Notes: generated by a model from the letters alone, not told the origin. DNA of 64,000 bases from Flavobacteriales bacterium UBA2669 (GCA_002359215.1 DEMN01000012.1:705784-769783), one strand, 5' to 3'; shown: positions 1-9,380, counted from the stretch's first letter. A program made the numbers and translations.

Positions 1-373
1 GTAAACTAATTTCAATAATTGTATCTAAATTTAATTTAAAAGTAAATAATGAAGGATCTTCTTTTTTTTGTCTTAAGTAATAGATGTATTTATCATCCAG
101 TTGGCCATTTGCCCAGTTTTTAAATTTTTCTGATAAAAAAATATCTTCTATTTCATCGGGAGAATAACCAGCAGCATAAAACCCGGCAACTAATCCTCCC
201 ATAGAGGTTCCGGCAATATAATCAATGGGAATATTATTTTCTTCTAAAGCTTTTAAAACACCAACGTGAGCGATACCACTAGAACCTCCTCCACTAAATA
301 CAAGTCCAACTTTTTGGGCATTAACAATTAATGTTATACTCAAAAATAGTACTAAGAATAAACTTTTGGACAT
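1..373 (-). CDS. patatin-like phospholipase, partial (3' end outside window)
   Basis: The reading frame starts at an ATG on the minus strand and runs off the left edge, so only about 124 N-terminal residues are present. Residues 1-19 form a signal peptide ending in NAQ, giving export to the periplasm or outer membrane. Next come the patatin oxyanion-hole motif ([13 protein letters not shown], about residues 25-37) and the nucleophile elbow GTSMGG (about residues 55-60). These show a serine acyl hydrolase of the patatin/RssA type. In Bacteroidota such proteins often continue into a surface-antigen beta-barrel, but that part is not visible here. It reads away from the aminotransferase at 512-1735, with 138 bp between them. 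The family call is firm; the substrate is unknown. Confidence 0.88.
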   Translation of the reverse strand, partial: MSKSLFLVLFLSITLIVNAQKVGLVFSGGGSSGIAHVGVLKALEENNIPIDYIAGTSMGGLVAGFYAAGYSPDEIEDIFLSEKFKNWANGQLDDKYIYYLRQKKEDPSLFTFKLNLDTIIEISL

Positions 374-511
374 TGTTATTAACTGAATTTATTAATCTTT
401 TTTTTCTTCTATTAAAGTTGCTAATTTCCTAATAAAAAATTGAATAACAATTGGGTAAGCAAAATTTACCTTGTTTTAAACCTATAAATACGGCAAATGT
501 CTATAGAAAAA

Positions 512-1735
512 TTATTTTACTAACGATTGTTTTTGTTTTAAAGTATTTTCAGGATATACTTGTAAGGCATGTTTTAAACATTCAATGGCATTTAATAATG
601 AGTTTTCGTTTAATACATAAGCAATACGAACTTCTTTTTTTCCTAATCCTTTAGTAGCATAAAATCCGGCAGCAGGTGCCAACATAACAGTTTGTTTATT
701 ATATTCAAATTCTTCTAATAACCATTGACAAAATTTTTCAGCATCTTTTACAGGCAATTCTACAACTGCATAAAAAGCTCCACCAGGAGTTGGACATTTT
801 ACACCTTCAATTTCGTTAAGCCCTTTAATAACCACATTTCTTCTTTTTACATATTCATCAATTACTTCATCGAAATAACTTTGTGGGGTATTTAATGCGG
901 CTTCTCCCGCTATTTGTCCTAGTGTTGGTGGACTTAGTCTAGCTTGAGCATATTTTAAAGCTGTAGCAATTAATTTTTTGTTTTTAGAAATAAAGGCTCC
1001 AATACGAGCTCCACACATGCTATATCTTTTTGAAATAGAATCTATAACAATAGTATTTTCTTCAATATCTTTTAAATTAAATACAGAGTAGTGTTTTCTA
1101 CCATCGTAGCAAAATTCTCTATAAACTTCATCAGCTATTAAATAAAGATTATGTTTTTTAACAATATTTCTTAGTGTTTCTAATTCTTCTCTACTATATA
1201 AATATCCTGTTGGATTCCCTGGGTTGCATATTAATATAGCTTTTGTTTTTGGAGTTATTAGTTTTTCGAATTCTTCAATAGGAGGAAGGGCAAAACCATT
1301 TTCTATTGTAGAGGTTACTGGGACAATATTTACTCCTGCAATTTGAGAAAAACCGTTGTAATTAGCATAAAAAGGTTCGGGAATAATTACTTCATCCCCA
1401 GGATTCATGCAGCAGTTAAAAGCAAAAATTAATGCTTCAGAACCTCCTGTTGTTACTAAAATATCATCGGCAGTAATACCAAAATCTAAGTTGTTATAAT
1501 ACTTTGCTAATCCATTTCTATACCCTACGCCACCAGCAGAATGACTATATTCAATAATATATCTGTCAATAATTCTTAAGGCATCAATAGCTACTTCTGG
1601 AGTTTTAATATCCGGCTGACCTATATTTAAGTAATAAACGGTTGTTCCTTTAGCTTCAGCAGCTTGAGCAAATGGAACAAGCTTTCTAATTGGTGATTCT
1701 GGCATTAAGGTACTTCTTTCTGATAATGATAACAT
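512..1735 (-). CDS. pyridoxal-phosphate aminotransferase, class I/II
   Basis: This 407-residue fold-type I aminotransferase has the usual family length. Visible motifs are NIGQPD near residue 37, the NPGNPTG loop (171-177), Asp202 that pairs with the PLP pyridine nitrogen, Tyr205, the PLP-binding Lys236 in SISKRYS and the phosphate-contacting Arg244. Members transfer amino groups between an amino acid and a 2-oxo acid (aspartate or aromatic amino acids are common substrates); the exact substrate cannot be read from the sequence. It is cytoplasmic. It lies downstream of a DUF1573 gene but is separated from it by a terminator-like hairpin, so it is probably transcribed on its own. Confidence 0.9.
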   Translation of the reverse strand: MLSLSERSTLMPESPIRKLVPFAQAAEAKGTTVYYLNIGQPDIKTPEVAIDALRIIDRYIIEYSHSAGGVGYRNGLAKYYNNLDFGITADDILVTTGGSEALIFAFNCCMNPGDEVIIPEPFYANYNGFSQIAGVNIVPVTSTIENGFALPPIEEFEKLITPKTKAILICNPGNPTGYLYSREELETLRNIVKKHNLYLIADEVYREFCYDGRKHYSVFNLKDIEENTIVIDSISKRYSMCGARIGAFISKNKKLIATALKYAQARLSPPTLGQIAGEAALNTPQSYFDEVIDEYVKRRNVVIKGLNEIEGVKCPTPGGAFYAVVELPVKDAEKFCQWLLEEFEYNKQTVMLAPAAGFYATKGLGKKEVRIAYVLNENSLLNAIECLKHALQVYPENTLKQKQSLVK

Positions 1736-1811
1736 AGCAAATATTAAAAAATTGAAGTATAAAATTACTAAACAAGATTTGGTTTAGACAATTAATTTAG
1801 CTTAAAGTATA

Positions 1812-1848
1812 AAAAAAACCTGACGAATAATTTTCATCAGGTTTTTTT
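1812..1848 (-). terminator. intrinsic terminator after the first DUF1573 gene
   Basis: An inverted repeat (AAAACCTGA and TCAGGTTTT) around a loop of about 13 bases, with A-tracts and T-tracts at both ends, lies just after the stop of the minus-strand DUF1573 gene and before the aminotransferase. The minus-strand reading ends in a T run, as expected for rho-independent termination. It could also work in the other direction. Confidence 0.7.
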
Positions 1849-1867
1849 GTTGAATATTTAGTAAAGA

Positions 1868-2320
1868 TTAGTTTGCCGGAGCACCAACAGCTTCTTTTAT
1901 AGGAGAAGTTTTAGGAGCAACAACAGTACCTTTAATTCTGATAATTTTAGTAGGTTCAGTAGCATTTGAAGTAATGGTTACTGATTTATTAATAGCACCA
2001 ATTCTTTTAGTGTCATATTTTACTTTTATAGCTGCTTTCTGACCTGGTTTAATCGGTTCTTTAGGCCAAGTAGGAACAGTGCATCCACAGCTTCCTACTG
2101 CATTAGAAATAATTAATGGACTTTTTCCAGTGTTAGTGAATACAAATTCTCTTACACCATCAGCTCCTTGTTCAATAGTTCCATAATCAACAACTTCTTG
2201 TTCAAAAGAAATAACTGCTGCATTTTCATTTTGGATAGGTGTAGCACCATCTGCCGTTTGAGCATTGATTACTGCTGCAGAAGCTAGTAATATGCTTAAA
2301 GATAAAATAATTTTTTTCAT
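1868..2320 (-). CDS. DUF1573 domain secreted protein
   Basis: This 150-residue protein has an N-terminal signal peptide (about residues 1-20, ending INAQ) followed by one DUF1573 domain, an immunoglobulin-like beta-sandwich typical of Bacteroidota. Domain hallmarks are VDYGTIEQG, the FTNTGKSPLII stretch, the GSCGCTVP motif around residue 80 and the closing I-I-R-I-K-G-T-V strand. Its role is not established; the family is thought to be periplasmic or envelope-associated. A second DUF1573 gene lies at 48235-48795 and shares the same core motifs. A candidate -7 element lies at 2365-2372 and a terminator follows, so it is probably monocistronic. Confidence 0.88.
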   Translation of the reverse strand: MKKIILSLSILLASAAVINAQTADGATPIQNENAAVISFEQEVVDYGTIEQGADGVREFVFTNTGKSPLIISNAVGSCGCTVPTWPKEPIKPGQKAAIKVKYDTKRIGAINKSVTITSNATEPTKIIRIKGTVVAPKTSPIKEAVGAPAN

Positions 2321-2364
2321 AGTTAAATTTATTTATAGATTAATAATAATTGATAAATACTCCT

Positions 2365-2372
2365 CAAATTTA
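2365..2372 (-). promoter_or_regulatory. candidate -7 box of the first DUF1573 gene
   Basis: On the minus strand the sequence reads TAAATTTG, an exact match to the Bacteroidota -7 consensus TAnnTTTG, 45 bases upstream of the ATG. No convincing -33 TTG was found at the expected spacing. The second DUF1573 gene has the same eight bases upstream (48827-48834). Confidence 0.45.
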
Positions 2373-2424
2373 AGAAGAAAGCACTTCTGTCTTATATGCA
2401 TTAACACTTCTTTAACAAAATGAA

Positions 2425-2913
2425 TTATTTATCAAGTAATTGATTGGCATCAAAAGCAAAGGGAAGTAAATTAGCGATACTGTTAAAAACCCAAACAGCA
2501 GAATTTCCAGATTTTAAAACTACTTTTATTGGAGCTTGTTGCTTTTTTTCGTACTCTATTAATGCCTGACGACAAGAACCGCAAGGTGAAAGTGGAGATT
2601 GATTGTTTTTTGTGGTAGTAATTACAATCTCTTTTATTTTTTCATTAGGATATTTTGAATTAGCATAAAAAACAGCCACTCTTTCGGCACAAGTTCCAGA
2701 TGGGTAAGCAGCATTCTCTTGGTTTGTTCCCTTAATAATTTCGTTGTTGGAGAGTTGTAATGCTGCACTTACTTCAAAATTTGAATATGGAGCATAAGCA
2801 TTCTTAAGATTTTCATCAGCAAGTTGAATTAACTTTTGGGTTTGTTCGGGTAAAAGATGAAATTCATCGTTTTGATATTCTTTATAATTAATAGTATACT
2901 CCTTTTCTTTCAT
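2425..2913 (-). CDS. cdd: cytidine deaminase
   Basis: This 162-residue protein of the zinc-dependent cytidine deaminase family converts cytidine or deoxycytidine to uridine or deoxyuridine in pyrimidine salvage. The zinc and catalytic motif is complete: C75-A-E77 (E77 is the proton shuttle) and PCGSC with C111 and C114. The N-terminal substrate motif APYSNFEVSAAL is present around residues 41-52. The length matches the small homotetrameric class. It is divergently oriented to the MoaC-MogA fusion gene. A possible -7 element (TATCTTTG on the minus strand) lies at 2954-2961. Confidence 0.93.
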   Translation of the reverse strand: MKEKEYTINYKEYQNDEFHLLPEQTQKLIQLADENLKNAYAPYSNFEVSAALQLSNNEIIKGTNQENAAYPSGTCAERVAVFYANSKYPNEKIKEIVITTTKNNQSPLSPCGSCRQALIEYEKKQQAPIKVVLKSGNSAVWVFNSIANLLPFAFDANQLLDK

Positions 2914-3026
2914 ATTATGGGTTATTCGTTAATCTCTAATTTTTAATCAAATTCAAAGATATGAGTTAAATCATTTAAAAAAAGCATTATTTTATCGAAT
3001 TTTGGATGAAGATAAATTTTTAATAG

Positions 3027-3938
3027 ATGATAGATATAACACATAAAAATAATACACTAAGAATTGCAACAGCTCAAGCCATTGTAAAAGTGAGTAAACC
3101 AGAAACTATAGTTGCTATTAAAGAGAATAAAGTTCCTAAAGGAGATGTGTTTGCTATGAGTAAAGCCGTAGGGTTGTTAGGTGTTAAGAAAACCGCCTTA
3201 TTATTAGCAGATTGTCATCCTATGCCCATAGAAGCTACCACTATTAATTATGAAATTAAAGATTTAGCTATCCATATTTATATTACTGTAAAAACCATTT
3301 ATAAAACAGGTGTAGAAGTTGAGGCTATGCATGGAGCTAGTTTGGTAGCATTGAATATATATGATATGTTAAAACCTATTGATAAAGGAATAGAAATTCA
3401 TGAAATAAAATTAGTAGATAAAAAAGGAGGGAAGTCTGATTTTAAAGATAAATATAGACAAGATTTAAAGGCAGTGGTAATTGTTTGTTCCGACACTATT
3501 TCGCAAGGACAAAAAGAAGATAAAGCAGGAAAAGCTATTATTGATAAATTAAAGGAGTGTGGTGTTTCTATAGCAGATTATATTATAATTCCTGATGAAA
3601 AAGCAATTATAGCAGAAAAAGCAGCTTTTTATGCGAATGAAAAAGTGAATTTAATTATTTACACGGGAGGGACAGGATTGTCTTCAAGAGATGTTACTCC
3701 GGAAGCACTTCGTCCTCTGTTAGATAGAGAGATTAAAGGAATAGAAGAAACAATAAGATCTTATGGACAAAATAGGACACCTTATTCTATGTTATCTAGA
3801 AGCGTTGCGGGAGTTATAAAAGATTCGTTGGTGTTAGCTTTACCAGGTTCCACTAATGGAGCAAAAGAAAGTATGGAGGCAGTTTTCCCTGCTATTCTAC
3901 ATGCTTTTAGAATTTTAAAAGGAGCTAGACATGATTAA
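3027..3938 (+). CDS. bifunctional molybdenum cofactor protein, MoaC-MogA/MoaB fusion
   Basis: The 303-residue protein joins two molybdopterin-synthesis domains. Residues 1-145 match MoaC (cyclic pyranopterin monophosphate synthase), with [21 protein letters not shown] and the conserved EVEAMHGAS segment. Residues about 150-300 match MogA/MoaB (molybdopterin adenylyltransferase), with the [16 protein letters not shown] motif starting near residue 213 and a LALPGST motif near the end. The fusion would couple early pterin cyclisation to later adenylylation. No other moa or moe gene lies nearby. The stop codon overlaps that of the convergent sigma factor gene within the bases TTAA, so no spacer separates the two genes. 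Confidence 0.9.
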   Translation: MIDITHKNNTLRIATAQAIVKVSKPETIVAIKENKVPKGDVFAMSKAVGLLGVKKTALLLADCHPMPIEATTINYEIKDLAIHIYITVKTIYKTGVEVEAMHGASLVALNIYDMLKPIDKGIEIHEIKLVDKKGGKSDFKDKYRQDLKAVVIVCSDTISQGQKEDKAGKAIIDKLKECGVSIADYIIIPDEKAIIAEKAAFYANEKVNLIIYTGGTGLSSRDVTPEALRPLLDREIKGIEETIRSYGQNRTPYSMLSRSVAGVIKDSLVLALPGSTNGAKESMEAVFPAILHAFRILKGARHD

Positions 3939-4804
3939 CCTAAAAATGGTCTGAGCAAATTACTTCTTGATGTTTGTTTTAATCTTCGTAAAGATTTTTC
4001 TTTTATCTGACGAACTCTTTCTCTTGTTAAGTCAAGGCTTCTGCCTATTTCATCTAAAGTAAGAGGGTTTTTATATCCAATTCCGTAGTACATTTTTAAA
4101 ACAGTAGCTTCTCTGGGAGAAAGCGTGGATAAAGAACGTTCAATTTCGCTTCGTAAAGATTCATTAGTTAGTTCTTTATCGGGAGAGTTTAAAACATTTT
4201 CATCACTCATTAGGTCTAACATGCTTCCAGAATCTTCATTATCAGAAAGTGGAGCATCAACAGAAATGTGCCTTCCAGAAATTTTAAGAAAATCACTAAC
4301 CTCATTTGTAGTTATATCAAGTAAGTCGGCAATTTCTTCTACAGAAGGTTCTCTTTCATGAAATTGTTCTAAAGAAGTAAAAGCTTTATTTATTTTAGAA
4401 ATATTGCCAATTTTATTTAAAGGCAAACGAACAATTCTAGCTTGTTCTGCTATAGCTTGTAAAATAGATTGACGAATCCACCAAACAGCATAAGAAATAA
4501 ACTTAAATCCTCTAGTTTCATCAAACCTTTCAGCAGCCTTTATTAAACCAATATTTCCTTCATTGATTAAATCAGGCAGTGTTAACCCTTGATTTTGATA
4601 TTGCTTAGAAACGGATATTACAAAACGCAAATTAGCTCTGACCAATTTTTCGAGAGCATTCATATCTCCAGCCTTTATTTTTCTAGCTAACTCTACTTCT
4701 TCATCAGCATTAATCATATCTAATTTAGAAATATCCTGAAGGTATTTTTCCAATGAAATGGTTTCTCTATTGGTTACCTGCTGTGTAATTTTCAGTTGTC
4801 TCAT
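3935..4804 (-). CDS. RNA polymerase sigma-70 factor, RpoD/SigA type (copy 1)
   Basis: This is a sigma factor of about 289 residues, the short form typical of Bacteroidota primary sigma factors. The start is set at the ATG at 4804 because the conserved family N terminus is MRQLKIT; the longer frame adds only [10 protein letters not shown]. Region 2 is intact ([52 protein letters not shown]), as are region 3 and region 4.2 with [19 protein letters not shown] second, clearly related copy lies at 52668-53534. This copy departs from the usual family sequence near residues 25-30 ([11 protein letters not shown]), while its region 4 looks conventional. Which copy is the housekeeping factor cannot be settled here. 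Confidence 0.92.
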   Translation of the reverse strand: MRQLKITQQVTNRETISLEKYLQDISKLDMINADEEVELARKIKAGDMNALEKLVRANLRFVISVSKQYQNQGLTLPDLINEGNIGLIKAAERFDETRGFKFISYAVWWIRQSILQAIAEQARIVRLPLNKIGNISKINKAFTSLEQFHEREPSVEEIADLLDITTNEVSDFLKISGRHISVDAPLSDNEDSGSMLDLMSDENVLNSPDKELTNESLRSEIERSLSTLSPREATVLKMYYGIGYKNPLTLDEIGRSLDLTRERVRQIKEKSLRRLKQTSRSNLLRPFLG

Positions 4805-4931
4805 GCTGTTGTTTTTTTGGTTGATATTGGGCATTTTACGAGTATTAAGTATTTATGTTACAAAAAGAATTAAACAACTAAGTAAAAATACTATGGGTAG
4901 AATATAGAAAAACAAATCTTATTTTTGTGGA

Positions 4932-5591
4932 ATGATAAATATTTTAATAAAAAATAAATTGAGTGAAGAGCAACAGCAACGATTTGTAGAAGGTAAAATG
5001 TTGCCGATAATGGAAGAGTTTTATTCTGTTCAGGGAGAAGGATATAATACAGGAAAAGCAGCTTATTTTATTCGTGTTGGAGGCTGCGATGTTGGTTGTC
5101 ATTGGTGCGATGTAAAGGAAAGTTGGAACCCAGATTTACATCCTTTGGTAGATGTACAACAAATTATAGAGAACATAATTGAAATTGAAGCGAAAGCCAT
5201 AGTAATAACAGGAGGCGAACCTTTGTTATATAATTTAGATTACATTACTAACCAGCTTAAAGCTATAGGGGTAGAAGTTTTTTTAGAAACTTCAGGAGCT
5301 CACCAAAGTAGTGGTAGTTGGGATTGGTATTGTTTATCTCCAAAAAAAAATATACCACCGCTTGATGATGCTTATCATTATGCAGATGAACTTAAAGTAA
5401 TTATTCATAATAAAAATGATTTTAAGTGGGCGGAAGAACATGCAGCAAAAGTGAAGAAGCATTGTCGTTTGTACTTACAGCCCGAGTGGAGTAGTCAGGA
5501 AAAAATGTTACCTTTAATTATTGAGTATGTGAAAAAACATACACAATGGTCAATTTCTTTACAAACGCATAAATATATGCATATACCTTAG
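4932..5591 (+). CDS. queE: 7-carboxy-7-deazaguanine synthase (radical SAM)
   Basis: QueE converts 6-carboxytetrahydropterin to 7-carboxy-7-deazaguanine in queuosine synthesis. The radical SAM [4Fe-4S] motif C52-x3-C56-x2-C59 lies in GGCDVGCHWCDVKESW, GGEPLL follows near residue 97, and the EEFYSVQGEG N-terminal motif precedes it. The start is uncertain: the ATG at 4932 lies only 5 bases after a TATTTTTG -7-like box (4920-4927), so either the message is nearly leaderless, or the box is fortuitous, or translation starts at the ATG at 4998, just before the conserved LPIMEEF. A separate HsdR-N-type gene follows 7 bases after the stop. Confidence 0.93.
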   Translation: MINILIKNKLSEEQQQRFVEGKMLPIMEEFYSVQGEGYNTGKAAYFIRVGGCDVGCHWCDVKESWNPDLHPLVDVQQIIENIIEIEAKAIVITGGEPLLYNLDYITNQLKAIGVEVFLETSGAHQSSGSWDWYCLSPKKNIPPLDDAYHYADELKVIIHNKNDFKWAEEHAAKVKKHCRLYLQPEWSSQEKMLPLIIEYVKKHTQWSISLQTHKYMHIP

Positions 5592-5598
5592 TATTAAT

Positions 5599-6048
5599 AT
5601 GCACCAACTCAACTTACCGGAATACGATTACAAAGTTAAGCGAGAGCATGATAAGGAATATATTTTTGATGTTATTCGTAAAAAATACTTGGTTTTAACT
5701 CCTGAAGAATGGGTAAGACAACACGTGGTTAGTTTTTTAATTCATCACAAGCATTTTCCTAAATCTTTTATTGTAATAGAAAAAGGTTTAGTGTTTAACG
5801 AAATGCAAAAAAGAGCAGATGTCTTAATTTACAATCAAGAATTACAACCTTTGTTTTTGGTAGAATGTAAAGCTCCACATATAAAGATATCGGAGGCTAC
5901 TTTTGAGCAAATAGCTCGATATAACATGGTTTTTAAAGTTCCTTATCTTTTAGTAACCAATGGAATGAATCATTATTGTTGTAAAATAGACTTTGAAAAT
6001 GAGTCTTATACTTTTTTAGAGGATATTCCAGATTATGCTCAGATTTAA
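5599..6048 (+). CDS. stand-alone HsdR N-terminal-like nuclease domain protein
   Basis: This 149-residue protein consists of a PD-(D/E)XK nuclease-fold domain like the N terminus of type I restriction subunits (HSDR_N family). The catalytic-type residues are present: D74 in KRADVLIYN and E89-x-K91 in FLVECKAP. No helicase domain, methyltransferase or specificity subunit lies nearby, so this is not a restriction system. Similar stand-alone proteins are widespread in Bacteroidota, with unknown function. It starts 7 bases after queE and is probably co-transcribed with it. Nuclease activity is inferred from the motif only. Confidence 0.8.
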   Translation: MHQLNLPEYDYKVKREHDKEYIFDVIRKKYLVLTPEEWVRQHVVSFLIHHKHFPKSFIVIEKGLVFNEMQKRADVLIYNQELQPLFLVECKAPHIKISEATFEQIARYNMVFKVPYLLVTNGMNHYCCKIDFENESYTFLEDIPDYAQI

Positions 6049-6071
6049 TTTTAGTTAGTACTAAAGAATTT

Positions 6072-6611
6072 TTATTTTAAAATTATTTTATATCCAATAG
6101 ATATCCCAACAGGTGGTGCTGAACTTGTAAATCTAACGTTGTGCCTGGTTTTTAAAAGACTAACATATTGATCAAATTTTTGACTTTTTTGAGGAAACAA
6201 CAAACCAAAAGACCAATATCCAATTTTTCTACGATTAAAACTAAAATCTATTCCGCCTCCAAATGTTAATCCACTAAATGTTTTATTGTATTCAGGAGCA
6301 TTTGTAATTTGCACAACCGAATTTGTACCATACATTACTATTGCATAAGGACTAATATTTCCTGGTTTTTCATAAACAATATGTCTTAACTTTACTCCAG
6401 CATTAAACCCTATATTTACTACTACATAACCAAAACCACCAAAAAGACCAATATTTTTAGTAAGATAGGTAGTAAAGTTTACCCCTAAACCTCCATGGTC
6501 AAGACCAATTCCTAAACCTATAGAGGCAATTTCGTTTCGTTGAGTTTTTTGAGCATTTATATTTAGTTGTAGTATAAGAACTAATAACAGATAAATAAGT
6601 TTAATTTTCAT
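6072..6611 (-). CDS. small outer-membrane beta-barrel-like protein
   Basis: The 179-residue protein has a signal peptide (1-20, ending NINAQ). The remainder alternates hydrophobic and polar residues and is rich in Gly and aromatics (for example GLFGGFGYVVVNIGFNAGVKL and LTFGGGIDFSFNRR), as in short 8-strand outer-membrane barrels. It ends in GISIGYKIILK, a strand-like terminus. I recognise no specific family. It is convergent to the HsdR-N-type gene and followed upstream by 215 bp of gene-free DNA before topB. Confidence 0.65.
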   Translation of the reverse strand: MKIKLIYLLLVLILQLNINAQKTQRNEIASIGLGIGLDHGGLGVNFTTYLTKNIGLFGGFGYVVVNIGFNAGVKLRHIVYEKPGNISPYAIVMYGTNSVVQITNAPEYNKTFSGLTFGGGIDFSFNRRKIGYWSFGLLFPQKSQKFDQYVSLLKTRHNVRFTSSAPPVGISIGYKIILK

Positions 6612-6826
6612 TAAATAAAATAAAAGATTAAGAAATGTTTATTATAAATATTGTATGGATTATTTAGTGGAACAAATATAGAAAAAAACCTTATCTATAA
6701 TTAAATATAATTTTTTTGCAGATGATGTTATTTTTTACGTAAAAAAACTGGATAAATACCATCAAATCGATAATGATAAAACCTAAAAAAATCGGTTATT
6801 TGTAAAAAGCTATTTTATTATATAAT

Positions 6827-9115
6827 ATGAAAGTTTGCATTGCCGAAAAACCCAGTGTAGCCAGAGAAATTGCCAGTGTGCTTGGTGCTAGTACTAAGCG
6901 AGATGGTTATTTTGAAGGTAATGGTTATGCAGTAACTTATACTTTCGGTCATTTATGTACTCTTTTTGAACCACATGATTATAAAGATTATTGGAAAAGT
7001 TGGAATTTGAATAACTTGCCTATGTTGCCCGAAAAATTTAAAACCAAAGTGGTTGACAATTCCGGAATTCAAAAGCAGTTCAACATTGTAAAAACTTTAT
7101 TTGATAATGCTACTTTAGTTATCAACTGTGGTGATGCCGGACAAGAGGGAGAGCTTATTCAGCGTTGGGTATTAGAGCAAGCAGGGTATAAAGGAGAAGT
7201 AAAACGATTATGGATTTCCTCGTTGACAACTGAAGCCATTAAAGAAGGTTTTGACAACTTAAAACCTTCGGAAAAATATGATAATTTATACTATGCCGGA
7301 TTTTCTAGGGCTATTGGAGATTGGTTGTTGGGAATGAATGCTACTCGCTTATATACTATTAAACATGGCGGTTACAAACAAGTATTATCTATAGGGAGAG
7401 TACAAACGCCAACATTAGCAATGGTAGTAAACAGGTTTAAAGAAATAGAAAACTTTAAGTCAACACTTTTTTGGGAGTTACAAACGCTTTACAGAGATAC
7501 CTTATTTAATTGCGAAGAAGGCAGATTCTTAAAAAAAGAAGATGGAGAAAAGTTAGCTAATAAAGTTAAAGAGAGTGATTTTGAAATTATTTCTGTAGAG
7601 AAAAAGAAAGGCAAAGAATATGCACCTAAATTATTTGATTTAACAGGCTTACAGGTTTATTGTAATAATAAGTTTGGGTTTTCTGCAGATGATACACTTA
7701 AAACCGTTCAGAAACTTTACGAACAAAAGGTAGTAACTTACCCTAGAGTGGATACTACATTTTTACCAAATGATGTTTATCCGAAAGTAAAAGGTATTTT
7801 GGAAAAGTTGACTAATTATCAGCAATTAACACAACCTTTATTAGGAAAGAAAATTAGAAAATCATCTAAAGTATTTAATGATAAAAAAGTTACCGATCAT
7901 CATGCTATTATACCAACAGGTGTTCAGAGTTCATTAAGTGTGCAAGAGCAAAAGGTTTACGATATAATTGTAAGGCGTTTTATAGCTGCTTTTTATGATG
8001 ATTGCTCTGTAGATAATACAGCAGTTATTGGTAAAGCAGCTGATGTAACCTTTAAAACAACAGGAAAAGTAATTACCGAAAAAGGATGGAGGGTAGTTTT
8101 TGAAATTCCCGGACCTGAAGAAAAAGAACCTGATGTACTTCCGGTTTTTAAGAAAGGTGAAAAAGGACCACATGAGCCAAGTTTTTTAGAGAAAGAAACC
8201 AAACCACCAAAAATGTTTACAGAAGCAACTTTGCTTAGGGCTATGGAAACTGCCGGTAAGCAAGTTGATGATGAAGAATTGCGAGAATTGATGAAAGAAA
8301 ATGGAATAGGAAGACCATCTACTAGAGCAAACATTATAGAGACCTTATTTAAGCGTAAATATATTGTAAGAAACAAAAAACAGCTTTTACCAACAACTAC
8401 AGGTATTCAACTGATAGATACTATAAAAAATAAAATTCTTACTTCAGCAGAATTAACAGGAACATGGGAGAAGCAATTACAAGAAATTGAAAAAGGTAAA
8501 TATAACGCAGGAACATTCATTAAAAACATGAAAAAAATGGTGGATAATTTGGTGTATGAAGTTAGAATGGAGCAAAACAGTGCTCAGATATCTCATGTAA
8601 CACATCAAGCTGAGACGAAAACCAAAAAGAAAACACCTGGAATTGCAACAGCAAGTTGTCCGAAATGTAAAAAAGGCAACATGCTAAAAGGTAAAACTGC
8701 CTACGGATGTAGTGAATATACTAATGGCTGTAAATTTCTAATGCCTTTTACTTTTAAAGAAAAGAAGCTTACGGAAAAGCAAATTCTTCAAATTGTAAGC
8801 AAAGGGAAGTCAGTAACCATAAAGGGCTTTAAAGACAATGGTAAAAAAATAGATGGAGTGTTGACTTTGAATGAGCAGTTTGAATTGGTGCTAACACCTA
8901 CTTTAGCTAAGAAAACCAAGGCTTTTAAAAGCGATGTTTTAATTTGTCCGAAATGCAAAAAAGGAGAGATTATAAAAGGCAAAACCGCCTATGGTTGCAG
9001 TGAATATAAAAATGGTTGCGATTTTCTTTATTCATTTGAGGATATTAGAAAACAAGCAGCAGATAAAGCATTAACTAAAGAGTTGGTGATGGAGATTCTC
9101 TCGAGTAATAATTAA
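6827..9115 (+). CDS. topB: DNA topoisomerase III (type IA)
   Basis: This 762-residue type IA topoisomerase passes single strands through a transient 5'-phosphotyrosyl break. The TOPRIM domain begins MKVCIAEKPSVAREIASVLG and contains the acidic NCGDAGQEGELI motif. SIGRVQTPTLA follows, and the catalytic tyrosine is Y305 in VTYPRVDT. Two zinc-finger-like C-terminal modules of the topo C4 type (CPKCKKG...YGCSEY.NGC) begin near residues 611 and 707. It resembles the chromosomal Bacteroidota enzyme; no conjugation or integration genes lie nearby, so a mobile-element origin is not supported. Confidence 0.93.
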   Translation: MKVCIAEKPSVAREIASVLGASTKRDGYFEGNGYAVTYTFGHLCTLFEPHDYKDYWKSWNLNNLPMLPEKFKTKVVDNSGIQKQFNIVKTLFDNATLVINCGDAGQEGELIQRWVLEQAGYKGEVKRLWISSLTTEAIKEGFDNLKPSEKYDNLYYAGFSRAIGDWLLGMNATRLYTIKHGGYKQVLSIGRVQTPTLAMVVNRFKEIENFKSTLFWELQTLYRDTLFNCEEGRFLKKEDGEKLANKVKESDFEIISVEKKKGKEYAPKLFDLTGLQVYCNNKFGFSADDTLKTVQKLYEQKVVTYPRVDTTFLPNDVYPKVKGILEKLTNYQQLTQPLLGKKIRKSSKVFNDKKVTDHHAIIPTGVQSSLSVQEQKVYDIIVRRFIAAFYDDCSVDNTAVIGKAADVTFKTTGKVITEKGWRVVFEIPGPEEKEPDVLPVFKKGEKGPHEPSFLEKETKPPKMFTEATLLRAMETAGKQVDDEELRELMKENGIGRPSTRANIIETLFKRKYIVRNKKQLLPTTTGIQLIDTIKNKILTSAELTGTWEKQLQEIEKGKYNAGTFIKNMKKMVDNLVYEVRMEQNSAQISHVTHQAETKTKKKTPGIATASCPKCKKGNMLKGKTAYGCSEYTNGCKFLMPFTFKEKKLTEKQILQIVSKGKSVTIKGFKDNGKKIDGVLTLNEQFELVLTPTLAKKTKAFKSDVLICPKCKKGEIIKGKTAYGCSEYKNGCDFLYSFEDIRKQAADKALTKELVMEILSSNN

Positions 9116-9147
9116 GAGATTTCTAAAAACAAGTTAATTTTAACGTA

Positions 9148-9342
9148 TCATTTATTATCTATCAAATCGCAAAGCGATTGATAGTACTTTTTTAGATTTC
9201 GGATAGTAACTTCCGGATTGTTTTTGTTCGGAATGGTCATTGGCATTTCTTCTAAAAACTTTATTAATTCAGGATGTTTTTGCTGAATTTCAGTAGTTTT
9301 TTGTGCGATTTTATCATTCCATTCTTTTTCTTCTGTATTCAT
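9148..9342 (-). CDS. small conserved-looking hypothetical protein
   Basis: This 64-residue, charged, soluble protein has no signal peptide or membrane segment. The sequence (for example HPELIKFLEEMPMTIPN followed by LKKYYQSLCDLI) looks like a short helical protein and resembles small uncharacterised proteins I recall from Flavobacteria, but no function is known to me. It sits between convergent topB and the HPF/RaiA gene on the same strand, starting 38 bases after the HPF stop, so co-transcription with HPF is plausible. Confidence 0.6.
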   Translation of the reverse strand: MNTEEKEWNDKIAQKTTEIQQKHPELIKFLEEMPMTIPNKNNPEVTIRNLKKYYQSLCDLIDNK

Positions 9343-9380
9343 AACGTTAGGTTTTAGCAGGTTTGATAATGGTTAGAGGT

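Noticed and set aside
451..654. 67-codon plus-strand frame inside the aminotransferase
   Set aside because: Overlaps the end of a well-supported gene on the other strand and shows no protein features.
3935..3938. Frameshift or pseudogene at the moaC-mogA and sigma factor junction
   Set aside because: Both frames are full length and end in normal stop codons; the genes simply overlap by four bases.
5599..6048. A restriction-modification system
   Set aside because: Only an HsdR N-type domain; there is no helicase part, methylase or specificity gene.
6827..9115. topB as a sign of a conjugative element
   Set aside because: No relaxase, integrase, tra gene or attachment repeat nearby, and the enzyme is common on Bacteroidota chromosomes.
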